A DNA stretch of 64,000 nucleotides from Streptomyces sp. CB00316 (GTDB taxonomy: Bacteria > Actinomycetota > Actinomycetes > Streptomycetales > Streptomycetaceae). This document shows, one piece after another, positions 40,396-49,678 of the stretch; positions within the stretch are counted from its first letter, which is position 1, and every line of letters begins with the position of its first letter. The notes beneath the pieces are model-generated. The model saw only the letters and a list, made by a program, of their open reading frames with translations, ran no database searches and was not told the DNA's origin. Made by a program: the position numbers and the translations under genes. Where the stretch lies: the NCBI RefSeq assembly GCF_001905595.1, contig NZ_LIXI01000004.1:372001-436000 (forward strand), in the 5' to 3' direction.

Positions 40396-40875
40396 TCAGT
40401 CCGTACGCGGGAGGCAGGCCGCGCAGACGTGCCCGTCCGTCGCCGCCAGCAGCCGCGCGGCGGCCTCCCGTACGGCCTGGGTCTGCGCCGACGAGGTGCC
40501 CGCGGCCAGCCGGGCCGCCGTCGGGCGGCCCTCCGCCACCGCCTCGTGCGCCGCGCGCGTCCACTCGGGGTGCTGGGCGTGGCCGGCGGCGAGGATCGTG
40601 GCGAGCAGGTCCAGCACGCCCGCCCGGTCCTTGACCGTCTCCGTCGCCGCCAGCTCCCACAGGAACGGCACCGCGGCCACCGTCGCGTCGAACACGGCCG
40701 GGGCGCCGATCCACTGGTCCAGGTCCCTCAGGGCGTCCTCGGCGGTCGGGCCGTCACCCCAGGCGATCCGCGACAGCATGCCGGGAACCTGGGACGCGGA
40801 GCCGTACGCGTGCTGCAGCTCGTGCCACCGCACGTTCCTCATCTCGCCCAGGACAGTCCCCATCCGGGCACTCAA
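40396..40875 (-). CDS. Hypothetical alpha-helical protein
   Basis: I cannot name this 159-residue protein. It is almost all helix, rich in Ala, with a HEAT-like rhythm (RDLDQWIGAPAVFDATVAAVPFLWELA). It ends ATDGHVCAACLPRTD, which has a CxxC. The GTG at 40875 is 6 bp downstream of the remnant of a flavin monooxygenase, and AAGG is the only weak site; an ATG lies 12 bases inside. Confidence 0.6.
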   Translation of the reverse strand: MSARMGTVLGEMRNVRWHELQHAYGSASQVPGMLSRIAWGDGPTAEDALRDLDQWIGAPAVFDATVAAVPFLWELAATETVKDRAGVLDLLATILAAGHAQHPEWTRAAHEAVAEGRPTAARLAAGTSSAQTQAVREAAARLLAATDGHVCAACLPRTD

Positions 40876-40881
40876 TCAGCC

Positions 40882-41166
40882 TTATCGCACCGCGTCCACC
40901 ATGCCGGGTGCCCCGTGCGGCCGCCGCAGGTACTCCCCCACGGCACCGGGGTCGTCGGCCGGTGCCGCAGCCCCCACGTGGTGGTCGGGCCGGATGACCA
41001 CGAGACCGCTTCCACCTGCACCGATGCCGTACGCGGCTGCCGCGTGCCCCTGGTCGTCGACCACCTCGGCGATCCCTTCGGCGATCACCGGGCCGGGCTG
41101 TGGCGTGCCGTGGACCTCGTGGGCCGCGTACATCCGGCAGGCGCGGACCCCGGCACCACTGAGCAA
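40882..41166 (-). pseudogene. Remnant of the C-terminal domain of a flavin-dependent aromatic monooxygenase
   Basis: The open frame encodes about 95 residues resembling the thioredoxin-like C-terminal domain of phenol-hydroxylase-type flavin monooxygenases. Signs are AEVVDDQGHAAAAYGIG, GLVVIRPDHHVGAAAP and a terminal GEYLRRPHGAPG. The FAD-binding and catalytic domains are missing: only 10 bp separate this frame from rarD upstream. There is no good start codon or ribosome binding site. I read it as a deletion remnant. Confidence 0.55.
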
Positions 41167-41175
41167 TAAGAGTAA

Positions 41176-42165
41176 CTAGGTAACCTTTTGTTGAGGCGTA
41201 GTGTCCGGGGCCGCGGTGTCCGGGGTCGCCGATGCCGGCGCCGCCGCCGCGGTCGCCAGCAGCTTCGCCGCCAGGACGCGGTTGCGGCGGGCGTTGCGCA
41301 GGGCGTCCCAGGTCAGGAGGGAGAGGGCCAGCCAGACCAGGGCGAACCCGGCCCACCGTTCGGGCGGCATCTCCTCGTGGAAGTAGACGATGCCCAGGAC
41401 GAACTGGAAGACCGGCGCCAGGTACTGGAGCAGCCCCAGCGTCGAGAGCGGCACCCGGATCGCCGCCGCGCCGAAGCAGATCAGCGGGACCGCCGTGACG
41501 ATGCCCGTCGCGGCGAGCAGTGCGCCGTGGCCCGTACCTCCGGCGGTGAACGTCGACGCGCCGGTGGCCGTCAGCCAGAGCAGGAAGCCGAGCGCGGGCA
41601 GGAACAGGACGGCGGTCTCGGCGGCCAGTGACTCCAGGCCGCCCATGTTGACCTTCTTCTTGATCAGGCCGTACGTGGCGAAGGAGAACGCCAGGATCAG
41701 CGAGATCCACGGCGGCCGCCCGTACCCGATCGCCAGCACGAGTACGGCGGCCAGGCCGGTGGCGACCGCGATCCACTGGACCGGCCGCAGTCGTTCGCCG
41801 AGCAGCAGGACGCCCATGGCGATGGTGACCAACGGGTTGATGAAGTAGCCGAGCGAGGCCTCGACGACCTGGCCGCTGTTCACGGCCCAGATGTAGAGGC
41901 CCCAGTTGACGGTGATGGTCGCCGCCGCCACCGATATGAGGCCCAGCTTGCGCGGGTCGCGGGCCAGCTCGCCGATCCAGGCCCAGCGCCGGATCACGAG
42001 CAGGGCGACCCCGACGACCGCCAGGGACCAGACCATGCGGTGGGCGAGGATCTCGATCGCCCCGGACGGCTTCAGGAGCGGCCAGAAGAGGGGGACGATG
42101 CCCCACATCCCGTACGCGCCGACTCCGTACAGCAGGCCGGCCCGCTGTTCGTTCTTCCCCTTCAC
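41176..42165 (-). CDS. rarD: RarD-type EamA transporter
   Basis: This 329-residue membrane protein has ten predicted helices in two EamA halves. RarD signatures are GVGAYGMWGIVPLFWPLLK near the start and SGQVVEASLGYFINPL in the middle. RarD proteins are drug/metabolite-superfamily exporters of unsettled substrate. The GTG follows GGGAGGGG. A 6-bp inverted repeat (TGTCAT/ATGACA, 42236-42268) lies in its upstream region. Confidence 0.9.
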   Translation of the reverse strand: MKGKNEQRAGLLYGVGAYGMWGIVPLFWPLLKPSGAIEILAHRMVWSLAVVGVALLVIRRWAWIGELARDPRKLGLISVAAATITVNWGLYIWAVNSGQVVEASLGYFINPLVTIAMGVLLLGERLRPVQWIAVATGLAAVLVLAIGYGRPPWISLILAFSFATYGLIKKKVNMGGLESLAAETAVLFLPALGFLLWLTATGASTFTAGGTGHGALLAATGIVTAVPLICFGAAAIRVPLSTLGLLQYLAPVFQFVLGIVYFHEEMPPERWAGFALVWLALSLLTWDALRNARRNRVLAAKLLATAAAAPASATPDTAAPDTTPQQKVT

Positions 42166-42290
42166 GGGCCCCTCCCGGACTGCCTGTGCCGACGCGTCTG
42201 CCCGACGGGATGACGGTAACGCCGGAAGGGCCTCGTGTCATAGCCGTTTCAGGTAAACACTCATGACAGGTGCGGGAGGGGTGGTGAGGG

Positions 42291-43160
42291 TCAGGAGGTC
42301 AGGGCGGTGGCGAGAGCCGCGCGTACGGTCGTGGCCAGCGGGGTCGTCGGGCGGCCGATCAGCCGGGCCAGGTCACCGCTCGTCCCCGCCAGCCGCCCGC
42401 GCGCGATGGCCTCGTCCACGTCGGTGAGGATCGCGGCGAACCCCTCGGGCAGGCCCGCGCCGACCAGGATCTCCTGGTGCACGGCGGCCGGGACCTCCTT
42501 GTACGCGATCTCCTTGCCGGTCACCTCGGACAGCAGGCCCGCGTACTCGGCCAACGACCAGGCCGTGTCGCCGCTCAGCTCGTAGGCCTTGCGGAGGTGG
42601 CCCTCGCCGGTCACCACGGCCGCCGCCGCAGCGGCGTAGTCGGCCCGGGAGGCAGAGGCGATCCTGCCCCCGCCCGCGTTGGCGACGACCGCGCCGTGCT
42701 CCAGGACGGGGGCGAGGTTGGCGGTGTAGTTCTCCGTGTACCAGCCGTTGCGGAGGAACGTGTACGGCAGTCCGGAGTCCAGGATCAGCTGCTCGGTCGC
42801 CTTGTGCTCGTCGGCCAGGAGGAAGTCCGCGTCGGGTCCGCCCAGGACGCCGGTGTACGCGAGCTGCGCCACGCCCGCCGTCTTGGCCGCGTCGATGAGC
42901 GCGGAGTGCTGCGCGACCCGCTTGCCCACCTCGCTGCCGGAGATCAGCAGCACGCGGTCGCCGGCCCGGAAGGCCTCGGTGAGGGTCTCGGGATGGTCGT
43001 AGTCGGCGATACGGAGCTCGACGCCCCGGGCCGCGAGCGCGGCGGCCTTCTCCTTGTTGCGGACGACCGCGACGATCTCGCCGGCCGGGACCGTGGCCAG
43101 CAGTTCGTCGATGACGAGGCGGCCGAGTTCTCCGGTGGCTCCGGTGACGACGATGCTCAT
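42291..43160 (-). CDS. NmrA-like NAD(P)H:quinone oxidoreductase (QorB type)
   Basis: This 289-residue short-chain-dehydrogenase-like protein has the Rossmann motif VVTGATGELGR at the start and the NmrA-type segment LPYTFLRNGWYTENY. It lacks the classical YxxxK pair, as QorB-like quinone reductases do. The likely role is NAD(P)H-dependent reduction of quinones under redox stress. AGGAG precedes the ATG. It diverges from an HxlR regulator with one conserved Cys, the QorR-like arrangement. Confidence 0.85.
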   Translation of the reverse strand: MSIVVTGATGELGRLVIDELLATVPAGEIVAVVRNKEKAAALAARGVELRIADYDHPETLTEAFRAGDRVLLISGSEVGKRVAQHSALIDAAKTAGVAQLAYTGVLGGPDADFLLADEHKATEQLILDSGLPYTFLRNGWYTENYTANLAPVLEHGAVVANAGGGRIASASRADYAAAAAAVVTGEGHLRKAYELSGDTAWSLAEYAGLLSEVTGKEIAYKEVPAAVHQEILVGAGLPEGFAAILTDVDEAIARGRLAGTSGDLARLIGRPTTPLATTVRAALATALTS

Positions 43161-43223
43161 GGGGGGCTCCTGCTGTCGGTGGTTGCTTTCCCGACCGAGC
43201 GTAAGTCGAGCACTAACTATAGG

Positions 43224-43250
43224 AAAGTACCCACTTTGAAGTAAGGTACT
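43224..43250. promoter_or_regulatory. Probable HxlR (QorR-like) operator
   Basis: Two overlapping palindromes lie in the 93-bp gap: AAAGT-ACCC-ACTTT (43224-43237) and AGTACC/GGTACT (43226-43231 and 43245-43250). HxlR regulators bind such sites next to their own gene. The site is directly before the regulator's ATG and about 65 bp from the oxidoreductase start. Confidence 0.6.
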
Positions 43251-43253
43251 GGC

Positions 43254-43709
43254 ATGGGAGTTAGTGAACGCGGTTCGGGAGCGGGTGCGGTCGGCCTGGC
43301 TGCCGGTGCGGCCGATGGTGTGGCCGGGGGCCCGGCTGGTCTGCCGAGGCCCGTTCAGGACGTCAACCAGCCGATGTGCCCGTCACGAGGGGTGCTGGAG
43401 CATGTGACGAGCCGCTGGGGCGTCCTCGTCCTGGCGGCCCTGCTGGAGCGCTCGTACCGCTTCAGCGAGCTGCGCCGCACGATCGGCGGGGTCAGCGAGA
43501 AGATGTTGGCCCAGACCCTCCAGACACTGGAGCGCGATGGCTTCGTCCACCGGGACGCGAAGCCGGTGATCCCGCCCCGCGTCGATTACTCGCTCACCCC
43601 ACTCGGAACCGAGGCCGCCGAACAGGTGTGGGCGCTCGCCCGCTGGACCGAACGCCAGGTGGGCACGGTGCGGGCGGCGCGCGAGGCGTACGACGAGGCC
43701 CGGGCCTGA
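43254..43709 (+). CDS. HxlR-family redox-type regulator (QorR-like)
   Basis: This 151-residue protein has the winged-helix HxlR fold: RWGVLVLAALLERSYRFSEL, then EKMLAQTLQTLERDGFV. A single Cys in QPMCPSRGVLE sits where QorR and related thiol-sensing regulators have their reactive Cys. The first 35 residues are a Gly/Ala-rich extension and the true start may be later. It diverges from a QorB-like gene, its likely target. Confidence 0.88.
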   Translation: MGVSERGSGAGAVGLAAGAADGVAGGPAGLPRPVQDVNQPMCPSRGVLEHVTSRWGVLVLAALLERSYRFSELRRTIGGVSEKMLAQTLQTLERDGFVHRDAKPVIPPRVDYSLTPLGTEAAEQVWALARWTERQVGTVRAAREAYDEARA

Positions 43710-43770
43710 TCCTCCTGGTCGTCCTGGTCGGGGGATCGGGTCCGGGCCTTGGCCATGACTTCGCGGTGTG

Positions 43771-44836
<1,066 letters not shown>

Positions 44837-44844
<8 letters not shown>

Positions 44845-46801
44845 CGATGGCCTCCTTGAGAGCTGTGGCGAGCTGCTCGGCCTTGAAGGGCATTCCGTTG
44901 ACCTGGTTGTAGCTGTGGGCGTCGACCAGATACTTCGCCCGCAGCAGCATCGCGAGCTGGCCCAGGTTCATCTCCGGGACGACGACCTTGTCGTAACTCT
45001 TCAGCACCTCGCCGAGGTTTCCCGGGAAGGGGTTGAGATGTCTGAGGTGGGCCTGGGCGATGGGCTGCCCGGCGGCGCGGAGCCGGCGCACGGCGGCGGT
45101 GATCGGCCCGTACGTCGAACCCCAGCCGAGCACCAGTGTGCGGGCTCCGGCGGGGTCGTCGACGACGAGGTCCGGGACCTCGATGTTGTCGACCTTCGCC
45201 TGGCGGGTGCGGACCATCAGGTCGTGGTTGGCGGGGTCGTAGGAGATGTTGCCGGTGCCGTCCTGCTTCTCGATCCCGCCGATGCGGTGTTCGAGGCCGG
45301 GCGTGCCGGGGATGGCCCAGGGGCGGGCCAGGGTCCGCGGGTCGCGCTTGTAGGGCCAGAAGACCTCGGTGCCGTCGGCCAGGGTGTGGTTCGGGCCGGT
45401 GGCGAAGGGGGTGGTGAGGTCGGGCAGGCTGCTCGTCTCCGGGATGCGCCACGGCTCGGAGCCGTTGGCCAGGTAGCCGTCGGAGAGCAGGAAGACCGGG
45501 GTGCGGTACGTGAGGGCGATGCGGGCCGCGTCGATCGCGGCGTCGAAGCAGTCGGCCGGGGTCTGCGGGGCCACGATCGGCACCGGGGCCTCGCCGTTCC
45601 TGCCGTACATCGCCTGGAGGAGGTCGGCCTGCTCGGTCTTGGTCGGCAGCCCGGTGGAGGGCCCGCCTCGCTGGATGTCGATGATCAGCAGCGGCAGCTC
45701 CAGGGAGACCGCGAGCCCGATCGTCTCCGACTTCAGGGCCACGCCCGGCCCCGAGGTCGTGGTCACCCCCAGCGCCCCGCCGAACGCGGCACCCAGCGCC
45801 GCACCGATCCCGGCGATCTCGTCCTCGGCCTGGAAGGTGCGCACGCCGAAGTTCTTGTGGCGGGACAGCTCGTGCAGGATGTCCGAGGCCGGGGTGATCG
45901 GGTACGAGCCCAGGTAGAGCGGCAGGTCCGCCAGCTGCCCGGCGGCGATCAGGCCGTAGGAGAGGGCGAGGTTCCCCGAGATGTTGCGGTAGGTGCCGGT
46001 GGGGAAGGCCTGGGAGGCCGGGGCGACCTCGTAGCTGACGGCGAAGTCCTCGGTCGTCTCGCCGAAATTCCACCCGGCCCGGAAGGCGGCCACGTTCGCC
46101 TCGGCGATCTGCGGCTTCTTCGCGAACTTCTGCCGCAGGAACGTCTCCGTCCCCTCGGTCGGCCGGTGGTACATCCACGACAGCAGCCCGAGCGCGAACA
46201 TGTTCTTGGACCGCTCGGCTTCCTTGCGGGAGAGCCCGAACTCCTTCAGCGCCTCGATCGTCAGCGTCGTCAGCGGCACCGGGTGGACGTTGTACGCCTC
46301 CAGCGACCCGTCCTCCAGCGGACTGGTCTCATACCCCACCTTCGCCATCGGGCGCTTGGTGAACTCGTCGGTGTTGACAATGATCTCGGCGCCCCGCGGC
46401 ACGTCGTCGATGTTCGCCTTCAGAGCGGCGGGATTCATCGCGACCAGCACGTTGGGTGCGTCGCCGGGGGTGAGGATGTCATGATCGGCAAAGTGGAGCT
46501 GAAAGGAAGAAACCCCTGGCAGAGTGCCTGCGGGGGCCCGGATCTCGGCGGGGAAGTTCGGCAGGGTGGAGAGATCGTTCCCGAACGATGCCGTCTCCGA
46601 GGTGAACCGGTCACCCGTGAGCTGCATCCCGTCACCCGAGTCACCCGCGAAACGGATGATCACCCGGTCCAGGCGACGGACCTCTTTCCCGTCGCCTTCG
46701 GTGGTTCCCGTCGTTCCTGACAGGGGGGCGCGCTGACCCCCGAGGACGGCGTCGTTGGCCTCATCGGCCATCTCTGCCGCGCTACTGACCTGGCTCGTCA
46801 C
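44837..46801 (-). CDS. korA: 2-oxoacid:ferredoxin oxidoreductase, fused gamma-alpha subunit
   Basis: This 654-residue subunit starts with the gamma-type domain (VIIRFAGDSGDGMQLTGD, about 50-230) and continues with the alpha domain carrying GSYPITPASDILHELS and the TPP-contact segment AEDEIAGIGAALGAAFGG. The two-subunit form is the actinobacterial KorAB known from mycobacteria. The GTG follows GGGAGG. It is the first gene of a two-gene operon with a 330-bp upstream region. Confidence 0.93.
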
Positions 46802-47131
46802 TGAACTGGACCTCCCTTGGGGCGGCGGTTCGGAACCGTCCGGCCAGCCGGCGGCTCCAGAGGCAACCCTACGTCCGTGCGGTTCGCCCTCCAGGGGCCG
46901 ATCATATGGTGGACACTATTTTGAGACGCCTTTTTAGCCCGTTCTGTCATCTTTCTCAAGCCTCCCGATCGCTGGATGGAAGTGCTCTGCTCGTAGGTCT
47001 TTGGTGCTAGGTCCTCCCGCCCGGGACTGCCCGGCGGAGGCTCGCCGAACACCCTTCGGGGGAGATCCACGGGGTGCTCATCCGGCACTCGCCGGCGGGT
47101 CGGGCGAGTGGGCTGACAGAGTGTCAGATCG
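46802..47131. other. Upstream region of korAB and 3' region of the response regulator
   Basis: This 330-bp gap has no convincing coding sequence. Its left part (about 46900-46960) is AT-richer and should hold the korAB promoter; I see TATGAT-like and TAAAAA-like boxes on the minus strand but no clear -35 partner. Its right part holds the response-regulator terminator and a small palindrome, CTGACAgagTGTCAG, at 47113-47126. Confidence 0.5.
47086..47110 (-). terminator. Terminator after the response regulator gene
   Basis: CACTCGCC and GGCGAGTG form a perfect 8-bp stem with a 9-base loop, 21 bp past the stop codon of the leftward response regulator. It separates that gene from korAB on the same strand. 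Confidence 0.65.
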
Positions 47132-47791
47132 CTAGGAGTTGAGGTAGGTCAGTACGGCGAGGACGCGCCGGTGATCCCCGTCGCTCGGCGAGAGCCCGAG
47201 CTTCTGGAAGATATTGCTGACGTGCTTCTCCACCGCCCCGTCGCTCACCACGAGCTGCCGGGCGATCGCCGAGTTCGTCCGGCCCTCGGCCATCAGACCC
47301 AGGACCTCCCGCTCGCGCGGCGTCAGCCCCGTCAGCACGTCCTGCTTGCGGCTGCGGCCCAGCAGCTGCGCCACCACCTCCGGGTCCAGCGCCGTCCCCC
47401 CGCGCGCCACCCGTACGACCGCGTCCACGAACTCGCGGACCTCCGCCACCCGGTCCTTGAGGAGGTACCCCACGCCCCGGCTGCTGCCCGCCAGCAGCTC
47501 GGTGGCGTACTGCTCCTCCACGTACTGCGAAAGGACCAGCACCCCTATCCCCGGGTACTCCTTCCGCAGCCGCACCGCCGCCCGCACCCCCTCGTCGGTG
47601 TGGGTCGGCGGCATCCGCACATCGGCCACCACCACATCGGGCAGCGCCTGCTCGGCCCCGAGGTCGGCCACGGTCTTCAGCAGGGCCTCGGCGTCGCCCA
47701 CCCCCGCGACCACGTCGTGCCCGAGATCGGTGAGCAGGCGGGTGAGTCCTTCCCGCAGCAGGACCGAATCCTCGGCGATGACTACCCGCAC
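47132..47791 (-). CDS. NarL/FixJ-family response regulator
   Basis: This 219-residue regulator has a receiver domain (RVVIAEDSVLLREG, phospho-acceptor Asp in VVVADVRMPP, then YLLKDRV) and a LuxR-type helix-turn-helix (LTPREREVLGLMAEGRTN, with VSDGAVEKHVSNIFQKL). I chose GTG 47791 because MRVVIAEDS is the usual family start and GGAG lies 6 bases upstream; GTG 47803 and 47812 are alternatives. It probably receives phosphate from one or both kinases encoded just upstream. A perfect inverted repeat lies between it and the nearer kinase. Confidence 0.92.
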   Translation of the reverse strand: MRVVIAEDSVLLREGLTRLLTDLGHDVVAGVGDAEALLKTVADLGAEQALPDVVVADVRMPPTHTDEGVRAAVRLRKEYPGIGVLVLSQYVEEQYATELLAGSSRGVGYLLKDRVAEVREFVDAVVRVARGGTALDPEVVAQLLGRSRKQDVLTGLTPREREVLGLMAEGRTNSAIARQLVVSDGAVEKHVSNIFQKLGLSPSDGDHRRVLAVLTYLNS

Positions 47792-47958
47792 TCTGTTCTC
47801 CACGTGCTGCACGACGCTGCGTCCCCCGCTGTCCTGAGTCCCTGAGTCGCCGTGCTTCTGTGTGCACCGCGCCCGACACCCCTCAGCATCCCAGGCCCGG
47901 GGCGCTGATGGGGGCCCTGTGGACAACGTGCCCGATCCGGCCACCTCGCTGGATCCCC

Positions 47959-47981
47959 GTCACCGGCACGGAACCGGTGAC
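47959..47981. repeat. Inverted repeat between kinase and response regulator
   Basis: GTCACCGG and CCGGTGAC form a perfect 8-bp inverted repeat with a 7-base centre, in the 295-bp gap between the two genes. It may be a partial terminator after the kinase or an operator for a separate regulator promoter. Confidence 0.5.
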
Positions 47982-48086
47982 GAGGCCGGCGACCGATGGC
48001 GCGGGGCGCCGTCGACGGGGCAGGGGGGAGGGGCGGGTGGTGCGGCGCGGGGACGCCGGGCCATGGGCGGCGGGGGCGGAAAGCGG

Positions 48087-49466
48087 TCAGCCGCGCCAGG
48101 GCAGCTCTGCGGTGACCGTCGTCGGGCCGCCGGCCGGTGAATGCACCACCAGGACCCCGTCCACCGCGTCCAGCCGCTCCGTCAGCCCGGCCAGACCGCT
48201 GCCGGCCGAGGCGGATGCGCCGCCCCGCCCGTCGTCCCTGACCTGGAGCATCAGCCGGTCGGACGTCCGCCACACATCGACCGTGGCCCGGGTCGCCCGA
48301 GCGTGCTTGCTGACGTTCTGCAACAGCTCCGACACGGTGAAGTACGCGATGCCCTCGATGGCCTGCGCGGGCCGGGCGTCCAGGTCCACCTCGACCGTGA
48401 CGGGGACGGTGCAGCGGGAGGCGATGGCGGAGAGGGCGGCGTCGAGGCCGCGGTCGGTGAGGACGGCGGGGTGGATACCGCGGGCGAGGTCGCGCAGCTC
48501 CTGAAGGGCGACCTTGACCTCACCGTGGGCCTCGTCCACCATCCGCGCGGCCGCCTCGGGGTCGTCGGTGAGCTTCTCCTTCGCCAGACCCAGGTCCATG
48601 GCCAGGGCGACGAGCCGGGCCTGCGCGCCGTCGTGGAGGTCCCGTTCTATACGGCGCAGGTCGGCGGCGGCGGTGTCCACGACCACGCCCCGGTCCGATT
48701 CCAGCTCCGTGACCCGGGCGGAGAGCGCGGACGGGCCCAGCAGACCGGACACCATCAGCCGGTCCACCGAGACCAGCCCGCGCACGATCCACGGCGACAC
48801 CAGCACCAGCACCAGACCCACCGCCCCCGTCGCCGCCAGCTCGACGGGCGAGTCCAGATACTCCGCGTGGGTGCGGTCCCCGTACAGCTGGAGGCCGTCG
48901 ACGCCCGCGAACACCGGGAAGACCCAGTGCCAGAGCGGATACGTCAGGGCCGCCAGGCCGTACGTCCAGAACGTCACCGACACGCAGAACGTGAACACGG
49001 CCCAGGGGAAGTGCAGCAGCGTGTAAAGAAGGTGACGCCAGGAGACCCCGCTCTTGAGGACTGCGCCGATCCACGACATCGGGCCGCCGCTCTTCCCCCG
49101 CACCCGCACGGGCTCCGCCACGTCCAGCTTCAGCAGCCCGCGCGCCCGGGCCCGCTCCATCACCCCGAACTCCCGGCAGGCGGCCAGGCCGACGGCCAGC
49201 AGCGGAATCCCGATGAAGGTGATGAGCAGGCCGGCGCTGACCGATGTCATGGTGATCGCGAAGACGAACATCACCGTGCTCAGCGGCAGGCTCAGCAGGA
49301 CGTAGAGCAGCTCGCGCCAGCTGCGCGCCTCCACAGGTGCCCGCAGCGCCGCCGGGAGGAAGTGCTTCACCGGGGCCTGCCCGTGGGGCCCGGCGCCCTG
49401 ACCTGTGTGGCCGCGCGTGCCCGATCCCTTGTGGTCCCGGGTGTCCGGTCCGTATGCCGTGGCCAT
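48087..49466 (-). CDS. Sensor histidine kinase with PF13796-type sensor domain
   Basis: This 459-residue kinase has an N-terminal membrane sensor region (about 50-245, four or more helices, of the putative-sensor PF13796 type). The HisKA_3 dimerisation helix follows with the phospho-acceptor His in RRIERDLHDGAQARLVALAM (His about 284), then an ATPase domain with VSELLQNVSKHA and DDGRGG. The signal is unknown. The 315-bp segment encoding the His helix is about 93% identical in DNA to the next kinase gene. It is separated from that gene by a terminator and 212 bp. Confidence 0.93.
   Translation of the reverse strand: MATAYGPDTRDHKGSGTRGHTGQGAGPHGQAPVKHFLPAALRAPVEARSWRELLYVLLSLPLSTVMFVFAITMTSVSAGLLITFIGIPLLAVGLAACREFGVMERARARGLLKLDVAEPVRVRGKSGGPMSWIGAVLKSGVSWRHLLYTLLHFPWAVFTFCVSVTFWTYGLAALTYPLWHWVFPVFAGVDGLQLYGDRTHAEYLDSPVELAATGAVGLVLVLVSPWIVRGLVSVDRLMVSGLLGPSALSARVTELESDRGVVVDTAAADLRRIERDLHDGAQARLVALAMDLGLAKEKLTDDPEAAARMVDEAHGEVKVALQELRDLARGIHPAVLTDRGLDAALSAIASRCTVPVTVEVDLDARPAQAIEGIAYFTVSELLQNVSKHARATRATVDVWRTSDRLMLQVRDDGRGGASASAGSGLAGLTERLDAVDGVLVVHSPAGGPTTVTAELPWRG
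48395..48709. repeat. Kinase-core DNA block shared with 50014-50328
   Basis: This 315-bp block aligns without gaps to 50014-50328, offset 1619. I count about 22 mismatches by hand, many at third positions and concentrated in the middle. The flanks of the two genes differ far more, including the whole sensor region. The pattern suggests gene conversion between the paralogues. Confidence 0.8.
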
Positions 49467-49548
49467 GAGTGCCGTCCGTTCCGTCTCTTCTGTCGATCGG
49501 CGGTGTTCCGCGTCCCTGCTCCGCGCCCGTGTTCGTACGCCGCGGACC

Positions 49549-49593
49549 GTGCTGCTCCAAGCTGTGCTGCTTCAAGCTGTGCTACTTCCAGGG
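49549..49593. repeat. Three 15-bp tandem repeats between the two kinase genes
   Basis: GTGCTGCTCCAAGCT, GTGCTGCTTCAAGCT and GTGCTACTTCCAGGG follow one another directly. The array lies in the 212-bp gap, about 80 bp upstream of the start of the second kinase gene on the minus strand, in what should be its promoter region. Confidence 0.7.
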
Positions 49594-49637
49594 TGCTGGG
49601 CCGCTCTCTCCGGCACCATGTGGCCGGTCTCCGTATC

Positions 49638-49666
49638 CGTACGGGGGTTTTCCCCACCCCCGTACG
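49638..49666 (-). terminator. Terminator after the upstream kinase gene
   Basis: CGTACGGGGG and CCCCCGTACG form a perfect 10-bp stem with a 9-base loop, 12 bp past the stop at 49679 on the minus strand. It suggests the upstream kinase is transcribed on its own. Confidence 0.75.
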
Positions 49667-49678
49667 CCGTCGCAGCGC

